Source: Halobellus salinus (GTDB lineage: Archaea; Halobacteriota; Halobacteria; Halobacteriales; Haloferacaceae). Taken from it: a stretch of DNA of 64,000 nucleotides. The DNA lies in assembly GCF_014646875.1 (NCBI RefSeq), contig NZ_BMOC01000013.1, positions 33,624-97,623 of the forward strand, read 5' to 3'. This document shows positions 54,297-63,193 of the stretch, in pieces; position 1 is the stretch's first letter, and the number at the start of each line of letters is the position of its first letter. Both the position numbers and the translations under genes were made by a program. The notes beneath the pieces are model-generated. The model ran no database searches, was not told the DNA's origin, and saw only the letters and a list, made by a program, of their open reading frames with translations.

Positions 54297-56078
54297 TTAA
54301 GGGTTGTCACCGTGAGTCGGGGGGTGTGTCCCGTCCACCGGTTCCGCCGGGTCCCCGTCGTTCCCGACAGCCGGTAGGGTCACCCGTACGGTGGTGCCGT
54401 CGTCGGCGGTGTCGAACTCGACCGTCCCGCCCAGGGAGGCCACGCCCCACTTCACGATCCACAACCCCAGCCCGCTGCCGTGTTCCAACGCCGTCTCCTC
54501 GGTGGCGCCGAGCACCTCGAGTTCGTGGTCGGGGATCCCAGGGCCGTCGTCCGCAACCTCGAAGCACACGCCGCTGTCGACGTCGACCGCGCGGACGGTC
54601 ACGACCGGCGTGTCGGCGTCGGTGTGTTCCACCCCGTCGTCAGGTGAAACCTGACTGCTAGTGGAACTGTGTTCCACCCCGTTCTCGAGGAGGTTCTCGA
54701 AGACGACCGCGAGCACTGCTGCGTCGGTCCGAACCGAGAGGTCCGCCGGCACCTCGATCCGGATCTCCGCGTCCGTGTCTACGAGGAGGTCCGCACGGAT
54801 GTCTTCGAGTACGGGGCGGATCGCGAGGGTGGTGGTGCCGCCCGCGTCGGTCCCCATCGTGTCCTCGATGCTCCGGGCCTTCTCACCCAGTTCGACCACG
54901 CCCGCGGTCGTCCGGGCCGCGGTCTCCAGCATATCCCGCACGTCCGGGTCGTCGACCCGATCGACGCCGAGGTCGAGATACCCCTGGACGACGTTCAGGT
55001 CGTTCCGGAGGTTGTGGCGCAACACCCTGTTGAGCACCGCGAGCCGCTGCTCGCGTCGGCGCTCAGCGGTGATGTCCTGCAACACCACCGAGTTGCCGAC
55101 CACTGTGCCCCCGGCAGTTTCGAGCGGTGCGGTGGTGACGGTGTAGGTCCGCTCTACCCCGTCGACCGTCCGGGCGGTGGTCTCCCCGCTCGCCGTCGGG
55201 TCGATCTCCGGGGCGTACGCAGAGAACTGCCCGCCAAGGGCTGCGCCGGCCGGGAGCCCCAGCACGCGCGTGGCCTCGTCGTTACAGTCGATGAGCCGCC
55301 CGCCGGCGTCGACGATGGCCACCGGGGTCCCGAGGGTGTCGATCGCGGCGCGGTCGGCGATCCGGCGGGCCGCGGGGACCATGTCGAACATGTCCCGCGA
55401 GAAGAACGCGTACATGTCGAACGCCAGGTGGATCGGGAAGAGCAGGGGCGTCAGGTTCAGCGGCGGTGCAGATCCGACCTCCGCGAGCCACAGGAGGAAC
55501 GGAAGCCCGGGGAAGATCGGCGAGATCGCGATTGCCGCCGCCTGCGTCCGATAGAGGGGACCGTAGCTGAACACCGTCTCAGCCAGCAGGAACGACGCGA
55601 CCCCGATCATCGCGACGAACCCCGCGGCGTTCACGAACAGCCACGGCTGGTGGGCGTAGGTCACCGTCGCCAGCCCGAAGACGGGGTCGATCCGGTAGCC
55701 GGTCCACGCGATCCCGTGGATCGGATTGGTGACGACCACGAGGGTGTGGAGGACCTGGAACCCGACGACTGCCCCCATCGCCTTCGAGCGCAGCAGTTCG
55801 CTCCGACCGGTGTACTCCAACGCGAACGCGAGGAAGAACACGCCGATGAAGTTGATAGCGAGCCAGATCGGAACCTCGAACGCATACCGCAGCCTCGGAT
55901 CGAAGACGAACAGCGCGACGCCGTAGGAAAGCGCCCACAACGCCTCACAACCGATCGTCGCGACGAAGAAGCGCCCCCCGAGCCGGTCCCGGTACGGCCA
56001 GAGGAACCACACGAACCCGACCGAAACGACCCCGGAGGCAATCGACGCGAACGCGAGCCACGGGAGCGACTGGAGCAC
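54297..56078 (-). CDS. Membrane sensor histidine kinase with 7TM, PAS and kinase domains
   Basis: The 593-residue protein has seven membrane segments (to about 225; HisKA_7TM type), a PAS domain (TLGTPVAIVDAGGRLIDCND, about 240-340), a dimerisation helix with the phospho-His in RVLRHNLRNDLNVVQGYLDL, and an ATPase domain with N box (VVFENLLENGVEHS), G1 (VADDGPGIPDHE) and G2 (GSGLGLWIVKW). The start is GTG. No response regulator is adjacent, as is common for haloarchaeal kinases. The signal is unknown. Confidence 0.9.
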   Translation of the reverse strand: MLQSLPWLAFASIASGVVSVGFVWFLWPYRDRLGGRFFVATIGCEALWALSYGVALFVFDPRLRYAFEVPIWLAINFIGVFFLAFALEYTGRSELLRSKAMGAVVGFQVLHTLVVVTNPIHGIAWTGYRIDPVFGLATVTYAHQPWLFVNAAGFVAMIGVASFLLAETVFSYGPLYRTQAAAIAISPIFPGLPFLLWLAEVGSAPPLNLTPLLFPIHLAFDMYAFFSRDMFDMVPAARRIADRAAIDTLGTPVAIVDAGGRLIDCNDEATRVLGLPAGAALGGQFSAYAPEIDPTASGETTARTVDGVERTYTVTTAPLETAGGTVVGNSVVLQDITAERRREQRLAVLNRVLRHNLRNDLNVVQGYLDLGVDRVDDPDVRDMLETAARTTAGVVELGEKARSIEDTMGTDAGGTTTLAIRPVLEDIRADLLVDTDAEIRIEVPADLSVRTDAAVLAVVFENLLENGVEHSSTSSQVSPDDGVEHTDADTPVVTVRAVDVDSGVCFEVADDGPGIPDHELEVLGATEETALEHGSGLGLWIVKWGVASLGGTVEFDTADDGTTVRVTLPAVGNDGDPAEPVDGTHPPTHGDNP

Positions 56079-56148
56079 GGGTGGCCGGTGAGATGTCCTT
56101 CACCGACAAAAACGCCAGTGGTCCGGAGCGTTCCCCTTCGGATCCCCG

Positions 56149-57318
56149 TCAGCCGTCGTCGATGGTCGCCTCGGGCGTCACGCCCCCGTCGCGGACGAAC
56201 CGGACCTTCGCCTCATCGTCGAGGACGATGGTGACGCTCCCGGCGTCGTCGGGGACGGCAAACACCGTCCAGACCTCGCGGGTGTCGCCCGGCGCGAACA
56301 GCCCGGCGCTCGGAAAGCCCGTCACGCCGTCGAGCGGTTGGTGGCCGTACCGCGTCCCCGCGACGTCCGCCGCCAGCGCCGACTCCGCGAGCTGTACCGG
56401 GTCGTCGCCCCCGTTCGTCACGTTCATACTGACGACGAGGAACGTCTGGTCGGCCGGGGCGTCGTAGGTGGTCCCACCCACCGTCAGCGAGTCGGTCGCC
56501 CGCGCGTTCCACCGCACGTCCGCGGTGGCGTTCGCCCCGCCCGCGGTCGACACCGCCGAGACCTCCGGGCCGGCGTCGCCGCCGCCCGAGAGCGGTCCCC
56601 CGACGCCGAGCCCGACCGCGGGGCCTACTGTCGCGCCGAGTGTGAACGCCACGAGCAGCGTGACCGCGAGCAGGATGGCGGGGACCGGCCGGGTGGCGTA
56701 CGCCCGACACCTCGCGACAATCCCTGAGCCGTCGGGTGACGACGACGAGGACGCAGGCTGGTCAGCCGGCGGCGACCCGCCCGACCCGGTTGTCGTGTCG
56801 GCGCTCTCATCGCCGACCGGCAGGAGTCCGTTGGTCGCGGCGCCGATGGCCGCGACCGACGGGAGCCCGCCCCTGATCGACGACGGGACTGGAACACCGA
56901 GGTCGCGGAGCTGACCGAGCGCCCCCCCGGAGCCGTCGGCCTCGGTGAACTGGGCCAGTACGTCGCCGAGATCACCCGCCTCGACGGTCTCTGCGAGCTT
57001 CGACCGGTCGAGAAGGTGGACACCCCGTTCCGAGGCCACCCGTTCTGCACCCTCGGCGAACGCCCCCTGTGTCGCCACCACGGCGACGTCGATTCCCTTC
57101 TTCCGGCAGAACGTCACGAAGGCCTTGACGTGGCGCTCGGTCACCGTCGATGTCGTGGTCGGAAAGGTGTAGATAACGCCGCGCTTCCCGTCCGGACGCG
57201 TTCCGGTCACGAAATACGTCTCGTCGGACCGCTCCCGGATCGAGGTGTCCCACCCACGGTCGTCCCACAGCGCCGCCAGAAACCCGACGAAATCCTCGGG
57301 ATCGAGTTCGGGGATCAC
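56149..57318 (-). CDS. Membrane-anchored Mrr-like protein with extracellular DUF4352-like domain
   Basis: The 389-residue protein has an N-terminal Mrr/restriction-endonuclease-like fold (DPEDFVGFLAALWDDRGWDT; later VVATQGAFAEGAERVASERG and VHLLDRSKLAETVE). The expected catalytic D...(E/Q)xK is not visible: the strand reads GVIYTFP. A Ser/Pro linker and one membrane segment (about 216-238) follow. The C-terminal part (TADVRWNARATDSLTVGGTT, FLVVSMNVTNGGDDPVQLAE) looks like a DUF4352 beta-sandwich outside the cell. The GTG start overlaps the surface-glycoprotein gene by four bases. Confidence 0.78.
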   Translation of the reverse strand: MIPELDPEDFVGFLAALWDDRGWDTSIRERSDETYFVTGTRPDGKRGVIYTFPTTTSTVTERHVKAFVTFCRKKGIDVAVVATQGAFAEGAERVASERGVHLLDRSKLAETVEAGDLGDVLAQFTEADGSGGALGQLRDLGVPVPSSIRGGLPSVAAIGAATNGLLPVGDESADTTTGSGGSPPADQPASSSSSPDGSGIVARCRAYATRPVPAILLAVTLLVAFTLGATVGPAVGLGVGGPLSGGGDAGPEVSAVSTAGGANATADVRWNARATDSLTVGGTTYDAPADQTFLVVSMNVTNGGDDPVQLAESALAADVAGTRYGHQPLDGVTGFPSAGLFAPGDTREVWTVFAVPDDAGSVTIVLDDEAKVRFVRDGGVTPEATIDDG

Positions 57319-59117
57319 GACGACCCACCTCCGCGTGCGAGCAGCGCGGCCGCAGCGAGCAGCGCCGTAATGGCGACCGCCGGCGACAGCGGGATGGTTG
57401 ACTGCGTCGCTCCCGACGACGACAACGGCGTCCGGGTTGCGACGGGGTACGGCGTGGCAGTCGGTGTCGCGGTCCGTGTGGCGGTATCGGTCGTGGCCGG
57501 CGCGTCGGTCGCGGCGGGCGTCTCCGTCGGCTCCGGCGGGAAGTTCACCACCGCGGTGTCGTTCACCACCGCGTCGCCCGTCGTGTACGCCGGCGACCCG
57601 GGGTTGTACGATCCCTCGTCACCGGCCCGGACGAGTTCAGCGCGGAGCCGCTGGGTCTCGAACAACGGGGTCCCGAGTTCGGCCGTTATCGCGGTGTGAC
57701 GCCCGGGTTCGAGGTAGTCCGAGCGGCCGACGACCTCCCCACCCTCGTCGACCAGTCGGACGAATCCGCCCTCGGGGAGTTCCGCGCGGGTCACCTCGAC
57801 GGTCGTCCCGTTCGCGGTCTGGTTCTGAAACCGGACGCCGGGGTCCGGAGCGACCAGGTGGACCGTCTGTCTGGTTTCGGGGACGTGGCCACGGACCCAC
57901 AACGTGGCGTTCGTCCCGCGGGTGACGTCGCTGAGGTCCAGCGACGCATTGAAACGGCCGTCCTCGCGCACAGCCGCTGTCCGGATGAGGAGGAACGCGC
58001 CGGGGTCGGTCGACCGGAGTCGGACTTCGAGTTCGGTGGTGGGCGCGCGGTTCGTGTGCCCTTCGACAACGAACGTGTCGTTGTCCCACGGGTAGTGGGT
58101 GGCGTCGTCGGCCGGTGACACCGACGCCGACTGCCGCCGGAGGTCGAACGTGGTCGACGCGAGCGTGGTGTCCCCCTCGACGAACCCGCTTTCGGCGGTC
58201 AGCGACAGCGACGCCCGATACCGGTTCCGCGCGTCGATGTTCTCCAAGTCGACGCCGCTCGTGTTCCAGACGACGTAGAACTCGTCGTCAGCGAGGTTCG
58301 GAAGCAGTGTCACGTCGGCGGTGTCGGTGGCGACGTACTCGCGGGGCTGGGTGTTCGGTCCCGGCTCGGTCTGGGTGAAGTTCACCTTGAGGCCGTTCGC
58401 GGCGTCGCTACCGGTCAGATCCGAGGCGTTCAGCGCGGTTTCGAGCCCGCTCTCCTCGAACCGGACCACGGCGTAGTCGCCGCGGGCGACGGTGGTCCCC
58501 GACGTCGTCGCCGCCGAAAGCGGCCCCACGTCGGCGTCACCGTCCTCGCCGCCGCCGACGTACTCCGCGGGGGTGAACGCCCCCGGCGCGCGGTTCGACT
58601 CGGCGGCGTACTCTCCGCGGGGTTCGACGGTGAGCGTGCCGATGTCGTACTCCACCCCATCGATCTCCACCCGCAGCAGGTACTCCGCGGGGTTCATCGG
58701 CTCGTCGAGCGGGTCAGAGTGTAGGGTTACGCTCCCGCCCTCAACGAACTCGGTGGGGTCCGCAGCGGTGGTTCGGCGGGTGTCGAGCACGATCTCGGTG
58801 GTGCCGCTGCCGCCCACCGAGACGGTGACGTTGAACCCGTTGTCGTCGCTACCGATCGTCACGTTCGCGGGATCGGAGTGGCTGACCGCGACCGTCACCT
58901 CGTCGCCCCGTGTGACCGTCAGGTTCTCCGGGAACGACGCGGAGGCGTCGTCGGTCTGGGCGCGGACGCCGTCCCCGGCGCCCGCACCGCCGTCGAGGTC
59001 GGCCGCGGCTCCCGCGTGGTTCGATCCCGACTCGCCGAGCGCCGAGACGGGCGCGACGCCACCCACCAGCACCGAAAGGGTCACACCGAACGCGAGAAAC
59101 AAAGGCACGTATGACAT
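57315..59117 (-). CDS. Surface glycoprotein with BGTF-type domains and C-terminal anchor
   Basis: The 600-residue protein has a Sec-type signal peptide (MSYVPLFLAFGVTLSVLVGG), a beta-rich ectodomain of BGTF/surface-protein type (DEVTVAVSHSDPANVTIGSD; YAVVRFEESGLETALNASDL), many N-x-S/T sequons, a Thr/Pro-rich stalk (TATRTATPTATPYPVATRTP) and a C-terminal membrane segment (STIPLSPAVAITALLAAAAL). It resembles S-layer-associated proteins. Function is unknown. It is translationally coupled to the Mrr-like gene downstream. Confidence 0.85.
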   Translation of the reverse strand: MSYVPLFLAFGVTLSVLVGGVAPVSALGESGSNHAGAAADLDGGAGAGDGVRAQTDDASASFPENLTVTRGDEVTVAVSHSDPANVTIGSDDNGFNVTVSVGGSGTTEIVLDTRRTTAADPTEFVEGGSVTLHSDPLDEPMNPAEYLLRVEIDGVEYDIGTLTVEPRGEYAAESNRAPGAFTPAEYVGGGEDGDADVGPLSAATTSGTTVARGDYAVVRFEESGLETALNASDLTGSDAANGLKVNFTQTEPGPNTQPREYVATDTADVTLLPNLADDEFYVVWNTSGVDLENIDARNRYRASLSLTAESGFVEGDTTLASTTFDLRRQSASVSPADDATHYPWDNDTFVVEGHTNRAPTTELEVRLRSTDPGAFLLIRTAAVREDGRFNASLDLSDVTRGTNATLWVRGHVPETRQTVHLVAPDPGVRFQNQTANGTTVEVTRAELPEGGFVRLVDEGGEVVGRSDYLEPGRHTAITAELGTPLFETQRLRAELVRAGDEGSYNPGSPAYTTGDAVVNDTAVVNFPPEPTETPAATDAPATTDTATRTATPTATPYPVATRTPLSSSGATQSTIPLSPAVAITALLAAAALLARGGGSS

Positions 59118-59238
59118 CGTGGATACCGTCAGTACCCGTTGCTACCGGACAGCTCTTATAAAACGCTACGGTCGAAACATCAGACGTGATAATCGACACC
59201 CGCCGGAGCGGGCAGGGGGATGCCGCCGCCGAGCCGCC

Positions 59239-59580
59239 TCAGAGGAGTCCGGGGACGAGCACTGTTCCGAGAAGCGCCACGGTTCCCAACGCCCCGAGGA
59301 GCACGAACACCGCATTCTCCGCCCGGAGCGGCTCGGGTTCGATCGGCTCGGGCTCCCGAAGCGCCCCGGGGTCCGCAACCGAGCGGCCCGCGCTGTCGGC
59401 GTCGTCCACTCCGGCTCCAGCGCTGTCGACGTCGTCCACTCCGGCTCCGGCGCTGTCGACGTCGTCCACTCCGGTTCCGGCGCTGTCGGCGTCGCCGTCG
59501 GGCGGGTTGGCGAGACGCGGCGTCGCCCGGCTCTCGCCTGCGTCGCCGTCTGGATCGCTCGATGGGTCCGGTTCAGCCAT
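59239..59580 (-). CDS. Small acidic membrane protein with repeats
   Basis: The 113-residue protein has an acidic N-terminal half with three ten-residue repeats (VDDVDSAGAG type, from 30-base tandem repeats at about 59395-59485) and one C-terminal membrane segment (AVFVLLGALGTVALLGTVLV). The family is not recognised with certainty; haloarchaea often carry such a gene. An ATG three bases upstream is an alternative start. It lies 49 bases from the pyruvate kinase stop. Confidence 0.68.
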   Translation of the reverse strand: MAEPDPSSDPDGDAGESRATPRLANPPDGDADSAGTGVDDVDSAGAGVDDVDSAGAGVDDADSAGRSVADPGALREPEPIEPEPLRAENAVFVLLGALGTVALLGTVLVPGLL

Positions 59581-59628
59581 CATACCCACTACTGTCGCCA
59601 TCGAAAAAGTCCTGCCGGCTCCGTGGTC

Positions 59629-61395
59629 CTACCACTCCGCGGGTTCGCGCCGCCGGTGTCTGATCAGGTCGCCCTCGTAGACAACGCCGCGCTCGGCGTG
59701 GAGCGTCACGGTCTCTGCCGACGACACCCGATCCAGGATGGGGGCCCCCGAGATCATCGGGATGTCGAGTTCGCGGGCGACGATGGCGGGGTAACCGGTC
59801 ATACCCGGCCGGGCGTCGACGATCCCCGCGAGTTTGGTCGCGTCGCCGACGAACTCACCGTCGAAGGTCGCCGACAGCGACAGGATCGCGCCCGCCGGGG
59901 CGTCCGAGAGGTCGCCGTCATCGGAGACGACGAGCGGACCGGCGACCCGGCCGCCAACGACCTTCCGCCCCGTCGCGACCGCCTCGGCGGCGACGTGAAG
60001 CTTCAACATATTCGTGGTGTTTGTCTCCTCTAGTTCGGTCATCATGCCCGAGAGGACAACGAGCGTGTCCCCGGACGCGGCGACGCCGGCGTCGAGTGCG
60101 GCGTCGACCGCGTCTTCCATCATCCGGTCGATGTCCTCGCGGTACGCCGAGTATTTCGGGGTGATCCCCCACGACAGCGCGAGTTGGCGCCGGACGCGGT
60201 CGTCCGGAGTGGTCGCCACCACCGGCACGCCGGGGCGGAACTTCGCGGTCTTCCGCGCGGTGTACCCCGACTCCGACGCCGCGACGATGGCGCTCGCGCC
60301 GACGTCTCGCGCCAGATACCGGGCCGACCGGGCGAGCGCCTCGGTCCGGGACTCCTCGTCGGCGGTCGGGATCCGAGCCTCCCTGTTCTCGTCGGACTCG
60401 GCGCTGGCCTCGATCTGCCGGACGATCCGGTCCATAGTCTCAACCACCCTGACAGGGTCGTCGCCGATCGCGGTCTCGCCCGACAGCATCACTGCGTCGG
60501 TGCCGTCGAGGACCGCGTTCGCGACATCGGAAGCCTCCGCTCGGGTGGGGCGCCGCGCCGAGACCATGGAGTCCAACATCTCTGTGGCGGTGATGACCGG
60601 CGTCCCGGTGGCGTGACACTTTCGGATGATCCGCTTTTGGATGATCGGGACGTCTTCCAACGGCATCTCGACTCCCAGGTCGCCGCGGGCCACCATCACC
60701 CCGTAGGCGGCCTCGATGATCTCGTCTAAGTTCTCGACTGCGCCCGCCCGCTCGATCTTCGCGATGACCGGGATGTCCGCCCCATTGTCGTCTAAGGCGT
60801 CGCTGATTGTGTAGACGTCGGCCGCCGACCGGACGAACGACGCCGCCACGAAGTCGGCCTCGGTCTCGGCCGCCAGCGCCAGTTCCCGCTGGTCGCGCTC
60901 GGTGATGAGGTCGACTGCGAGGTCGACCCCCGGCAGGTTCACGCCCTTCCGGCCACCGAGTTCACCGCCGGAGTCGATCCGCCCGACCACCGTGTCGCCG
61001 TCGACCCGCCGGACGGTGGCCTCGATCCGCCCGTCATCCAGCAGGATCCGATCACCGGGGGCGGCCGCAGCAACGGAGTACGACAACCCCACCGTTTCGG
61101 GCGTCGCATTGTCGCCCGCCACGAACCGGACCTCGCTGCCGGTCTCCAGCCGGATCGGCTCCGACACCGGCGCGGTCCTGACCTCCGGGCCCTGGAGGTC
61201 CACCATGGCTGCGAGCGGTTCCTCGGTCGTCCCGTCGACCGTTCGGATCCGGTCGATCACCGCCCGCCGGTCCGCCGGCGTCCCGTGGCTGGCATTGAGC
61301 CGCGCGACGCTCATTCCCGCGTCTGCGAGCGCCCGAATCGTGGACTCGTCGTCCGACGCGGGGCCGAGCGTACAGACGATCTTCGCTCTGCGCAT
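59629..61395 (-). CDS. pyk: Pyruvate kinase with C-terminal swivel domain
   Basis: Pyruvate kinase turns phosphoenolpyruvate and ADP into pyruvate and ATP. The 588-residue protein has RRAKIVCTLGPASDD, SVARLNASHGTPADR, the catalytic region VIAKIERAGAVENLDEII, and ATEMLDSMVSARRPTRAE. Residues from about 480 form an extra PEP-utiliser phosphohistidine-swivel-like domain (GATKLAGIVDAR-like, GMTGYPAIVARELDIPMISG). The expected phospho-acceptor His of the T-S-H-x-A-I motif is Tyr here. The start at 61395 is the family's conserved N terminus. Confidence 0.94.
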   Translation of the reverse strand: MRRAKIVCTLGPASDDESTIRALADAGMSVARLNASHGTPADRRAVIDRIRTVDGTTEEPLAAMVDLQGPEVRTAPVSEPIRLETGSEVRFVAGDNATPETVGLSYSVAAAAPGDRILLDDGRIEATVRRVDGDTVVGRIDSGGELGGRKGVNLPGVDLAVDLITERDQRELALAAETEADFVAASFVRSAADVYTISDALDDNGADIPVIAKIERAGAVENLDEIIEAAYGVMVARGDLGVEMPLEDVPIIQKRIIRKCHATGTPVITATEMLDSMVSARRPTRAEASDVANAVLDGTDAVMLSGETAIGDDPVRVVETMDRIVRQIEASAESDENREARIPTADEESRTEALARSARYLARDVGASAIVAASESGYTARKTAKFRPGVPVVATTPDDRVRRQLALSWGITPKYSAYREDIDRMMEDAVDAALDAGVAASGDTLVVLSGMMTELEETNTTNMLKLHVAAEAVATGRKVVGGRVAGPLVVSDDGDLSDAPAGAILSLSATFDGEFVGDATKLAGIVDARPGMTGYPAIVARELDIPMISGAPILDRVSSAETVTLHAERGVVYEGDLIRHRRREPAEW

Positions 61396-61493
61396 ACCCC
61401 GCCATACTCGGGACCGAGTTAAAAAGTCGCGGATCGGACGGGTGGCGCCCGACGCCACCGCCCCATCGAGTCACGCCTGCGAGTCGACGCCGA

Positions 61494-62591
61494 CTACCGT
61501 ACCTCGTCGAGGTCACCCAGGAACGCTCGGAGTATCTTCCGGGTGACGTGCGGCATCACCACCACCCGGGCGAGTCCGCAGCCGGTCCGGGAGAGCCGCC
61601 ACCCGCGCTCGCGGAGCGACTCGACTACGCCCCCGCCGAGGTCGGCCACGACGGTCGGAAGCTCGACATCGGCCACCCGCTGTCCGCGGTCCCGGAGTTC
61701 GCCGGCGAGCCACCGCGCGACCCCGTCGGCGCGCTCGTACTCGTCGCGGTAGCCGTCGGGCCACAGCGCGTCGATCGCGGCAACGGTGCTCGCGACGCCC
61801 GCACCGCTTCTGGTACCCGCGAGCGACGCCTGCGACCGCGACTCCAAGTAGGGCGTGTCGACCGCGAGGACGTCCATACCGGCGGCGTCGCGGAACAGCA
61901 ACCCGCCCGCGGGGATCACCGCCCGGCCGCACTTGTGGGGATCGATCGTCAGCGAGTCGATCGGGGCGTCCGCAAAGCCCCACGCGTGGTCGGTGAACGG
62001 GAGCAGGAACCCGCCCCACGCGGCGTCGACATGACAGTACGCCCCGGCGTCGTGTGCGATGTCGGCGATCTCGGGGATCGGGTCGACCCGGCCGTACTCG
62101 GTGCTCCCAGCCACGCCGACTACGAGCGCCGTCCGGTCGTCGACCGCGGCCGCAACCGCGTCGGTGTCGGCCCGGTGGTCGGCGTCGGTGGAGACTGTCC
62201 GGAGTTCCACGCCGAGGACGTCGGCGGCCTTCGTGAACGAGAAGTGGGCGCTCTCGGGGACGACGAGGTTCGCGCCGTCGACGTTCCGGCGGTCCCGCGC
62301 GGCTCGGACCGCCTGGAGGTTTGCCTCTGTGCCGCCGCCGGTGACGTAGCCGTGTGGGGGCTCCTCGGCGCCCTCGCCCGCCCCGCTCGCGGTAGCGAGT
62401 CCGGTTATCGCTCCGAGCGCGGCCACCGCGCGGGCTTCGAGGTCGGCGACTTCGGCGTAAGTCGCGGGATCACCGGGGTTCGTCGCCAGGAAGCGTTCCG
62501 CGGCCGCACGCGCGGCTGGGTGCGGGTCGGTGCACATCGACGAGAGCACGCGGTCGAACGCCTGCGGAGCCGCCTGCTGCATACCACTCAT
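61494..62591 (-). CDS. mfnA: Aspartate/tyrosine decarboxylase MfnA
   Basis: MfnA is a PLP enzyme that makes beta-alanine from aspartate for coenzyme A in archaea, or tyramine for methanofuran in methanogens. Haloarchaea lack methanofuran, so the aspartate role is likely. The 365-residue protein has the substrate segment [32 protein letters not shown] and the PLP lysine in TIDPHKCG (K220). A start at 62582 ([13 protein letters not shown]) is equally plausible and matches homologues. Confidence 0.9.
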   Translation of the reverse strand: MSGMQQAAPQAFDRVLSSMCTDPHPAARAAAERFLATNPGDPATYAEVADLEARAVAALGAITGLATASGAGEGAEEPPHGYVTGGGTEANLQAVRAARDRRNVDGANLVVPESAHFSFTKAADVLGVELRTVSTDADHRADTDAVAAAVDDRTALVVGVAGSTEYGRVDPIPEIADIAHDAGAYCHVDAAWGGFLLPFTDHAWGFADAPIDSLTIDPHKCGRAVIPAGGLLFRDAAGMDVLAVDTPYLESRSQASLAGTRSGAGVASTVAAIDALWPDGYRDEYERADGVARWLAGELRDRGQRVADVELPTVVADLGGGVVESLRERGWRLSRTGCGLARVVVMPHVTRKILRAFLGDLDEVR

Positions 62592-62782
62592 ACCCCGGGA
62601 CCGGGTTTAGCTGTACCGAGGCGCTAAGCCCCCTTCCTCACCGAGCCCCGACCGAATGGGAGGCGCGAGCAGGCAGGGGATACACCGCCGCACGGTTCTC
62701 ATACACTCTACGGTTGCAGGCCCACAGCCCCACGCAATCGTAACGTTTTTTCAGTAGGGTAGCATCGTATTGAACAAACCCA

Positions 62783-63187
62783 ATGGAATATGACCTCGAC
62801 TCGGGAGCGCACTCGACGTATTCCCTGCACTACCACCTGATACTCACCACGAAGTATCGGCGCGGAGTGCTAACCGAGGAGCGAACCCAATTCATTCACG
62901 AGGTCATCAGTGGGTTCACCGACAACTACGGTGTCGAACTGACGAACCTCGACGGCGAGGACGACCACGTTCACATCCTGTTCCGAGCGAAACCAACCAC
63001 AGGCCTCGTGAAGTTCATCAACACGGTCAAGGGCGCGACCGCCCGCCGTATCCGCAACGAGTACGCGGACGAACTGAAGACCGAACCGTGGGGCGATTCG
63101 TTCTGGAACGACTCGTACTGTCTCATCTCGACGGGGCAGGTATCGCTGGATGTGCTGAAACAGTACGTCGAGAACCAACGCGAGTAG
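62783..63187 (+). CDS. tnpA: IS200-type HUH transposase TnpA
   Basis: TnpA is the single-strand Y1 transposase of IS200/IS605 elements. The 134-residue protein has the HUH metal motif in GEDDHVHILF (H62-V-H64) and the nucleophile Tyr in LKQYVENQ (Y128). Other conserved parts are YHLILTTKYRRGVL and FWNDSYCLISTG. Length and motifs look intact, so the gene is probably active. Confidence 0.95.
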   Translation: MEYDLDSGAHSTYSLHYHLILTTKYRRGVLTEERTQFIHEVISGFTDNYGVELTNLDGEDDHVHILFRAKPTTGLVKFINTVKGATARRIRNEYADELKTEPWGDSFWNDSYCLISTGQVSLDVLKQYVENQRE

Positions 63188-63193
63188 AGAGCC

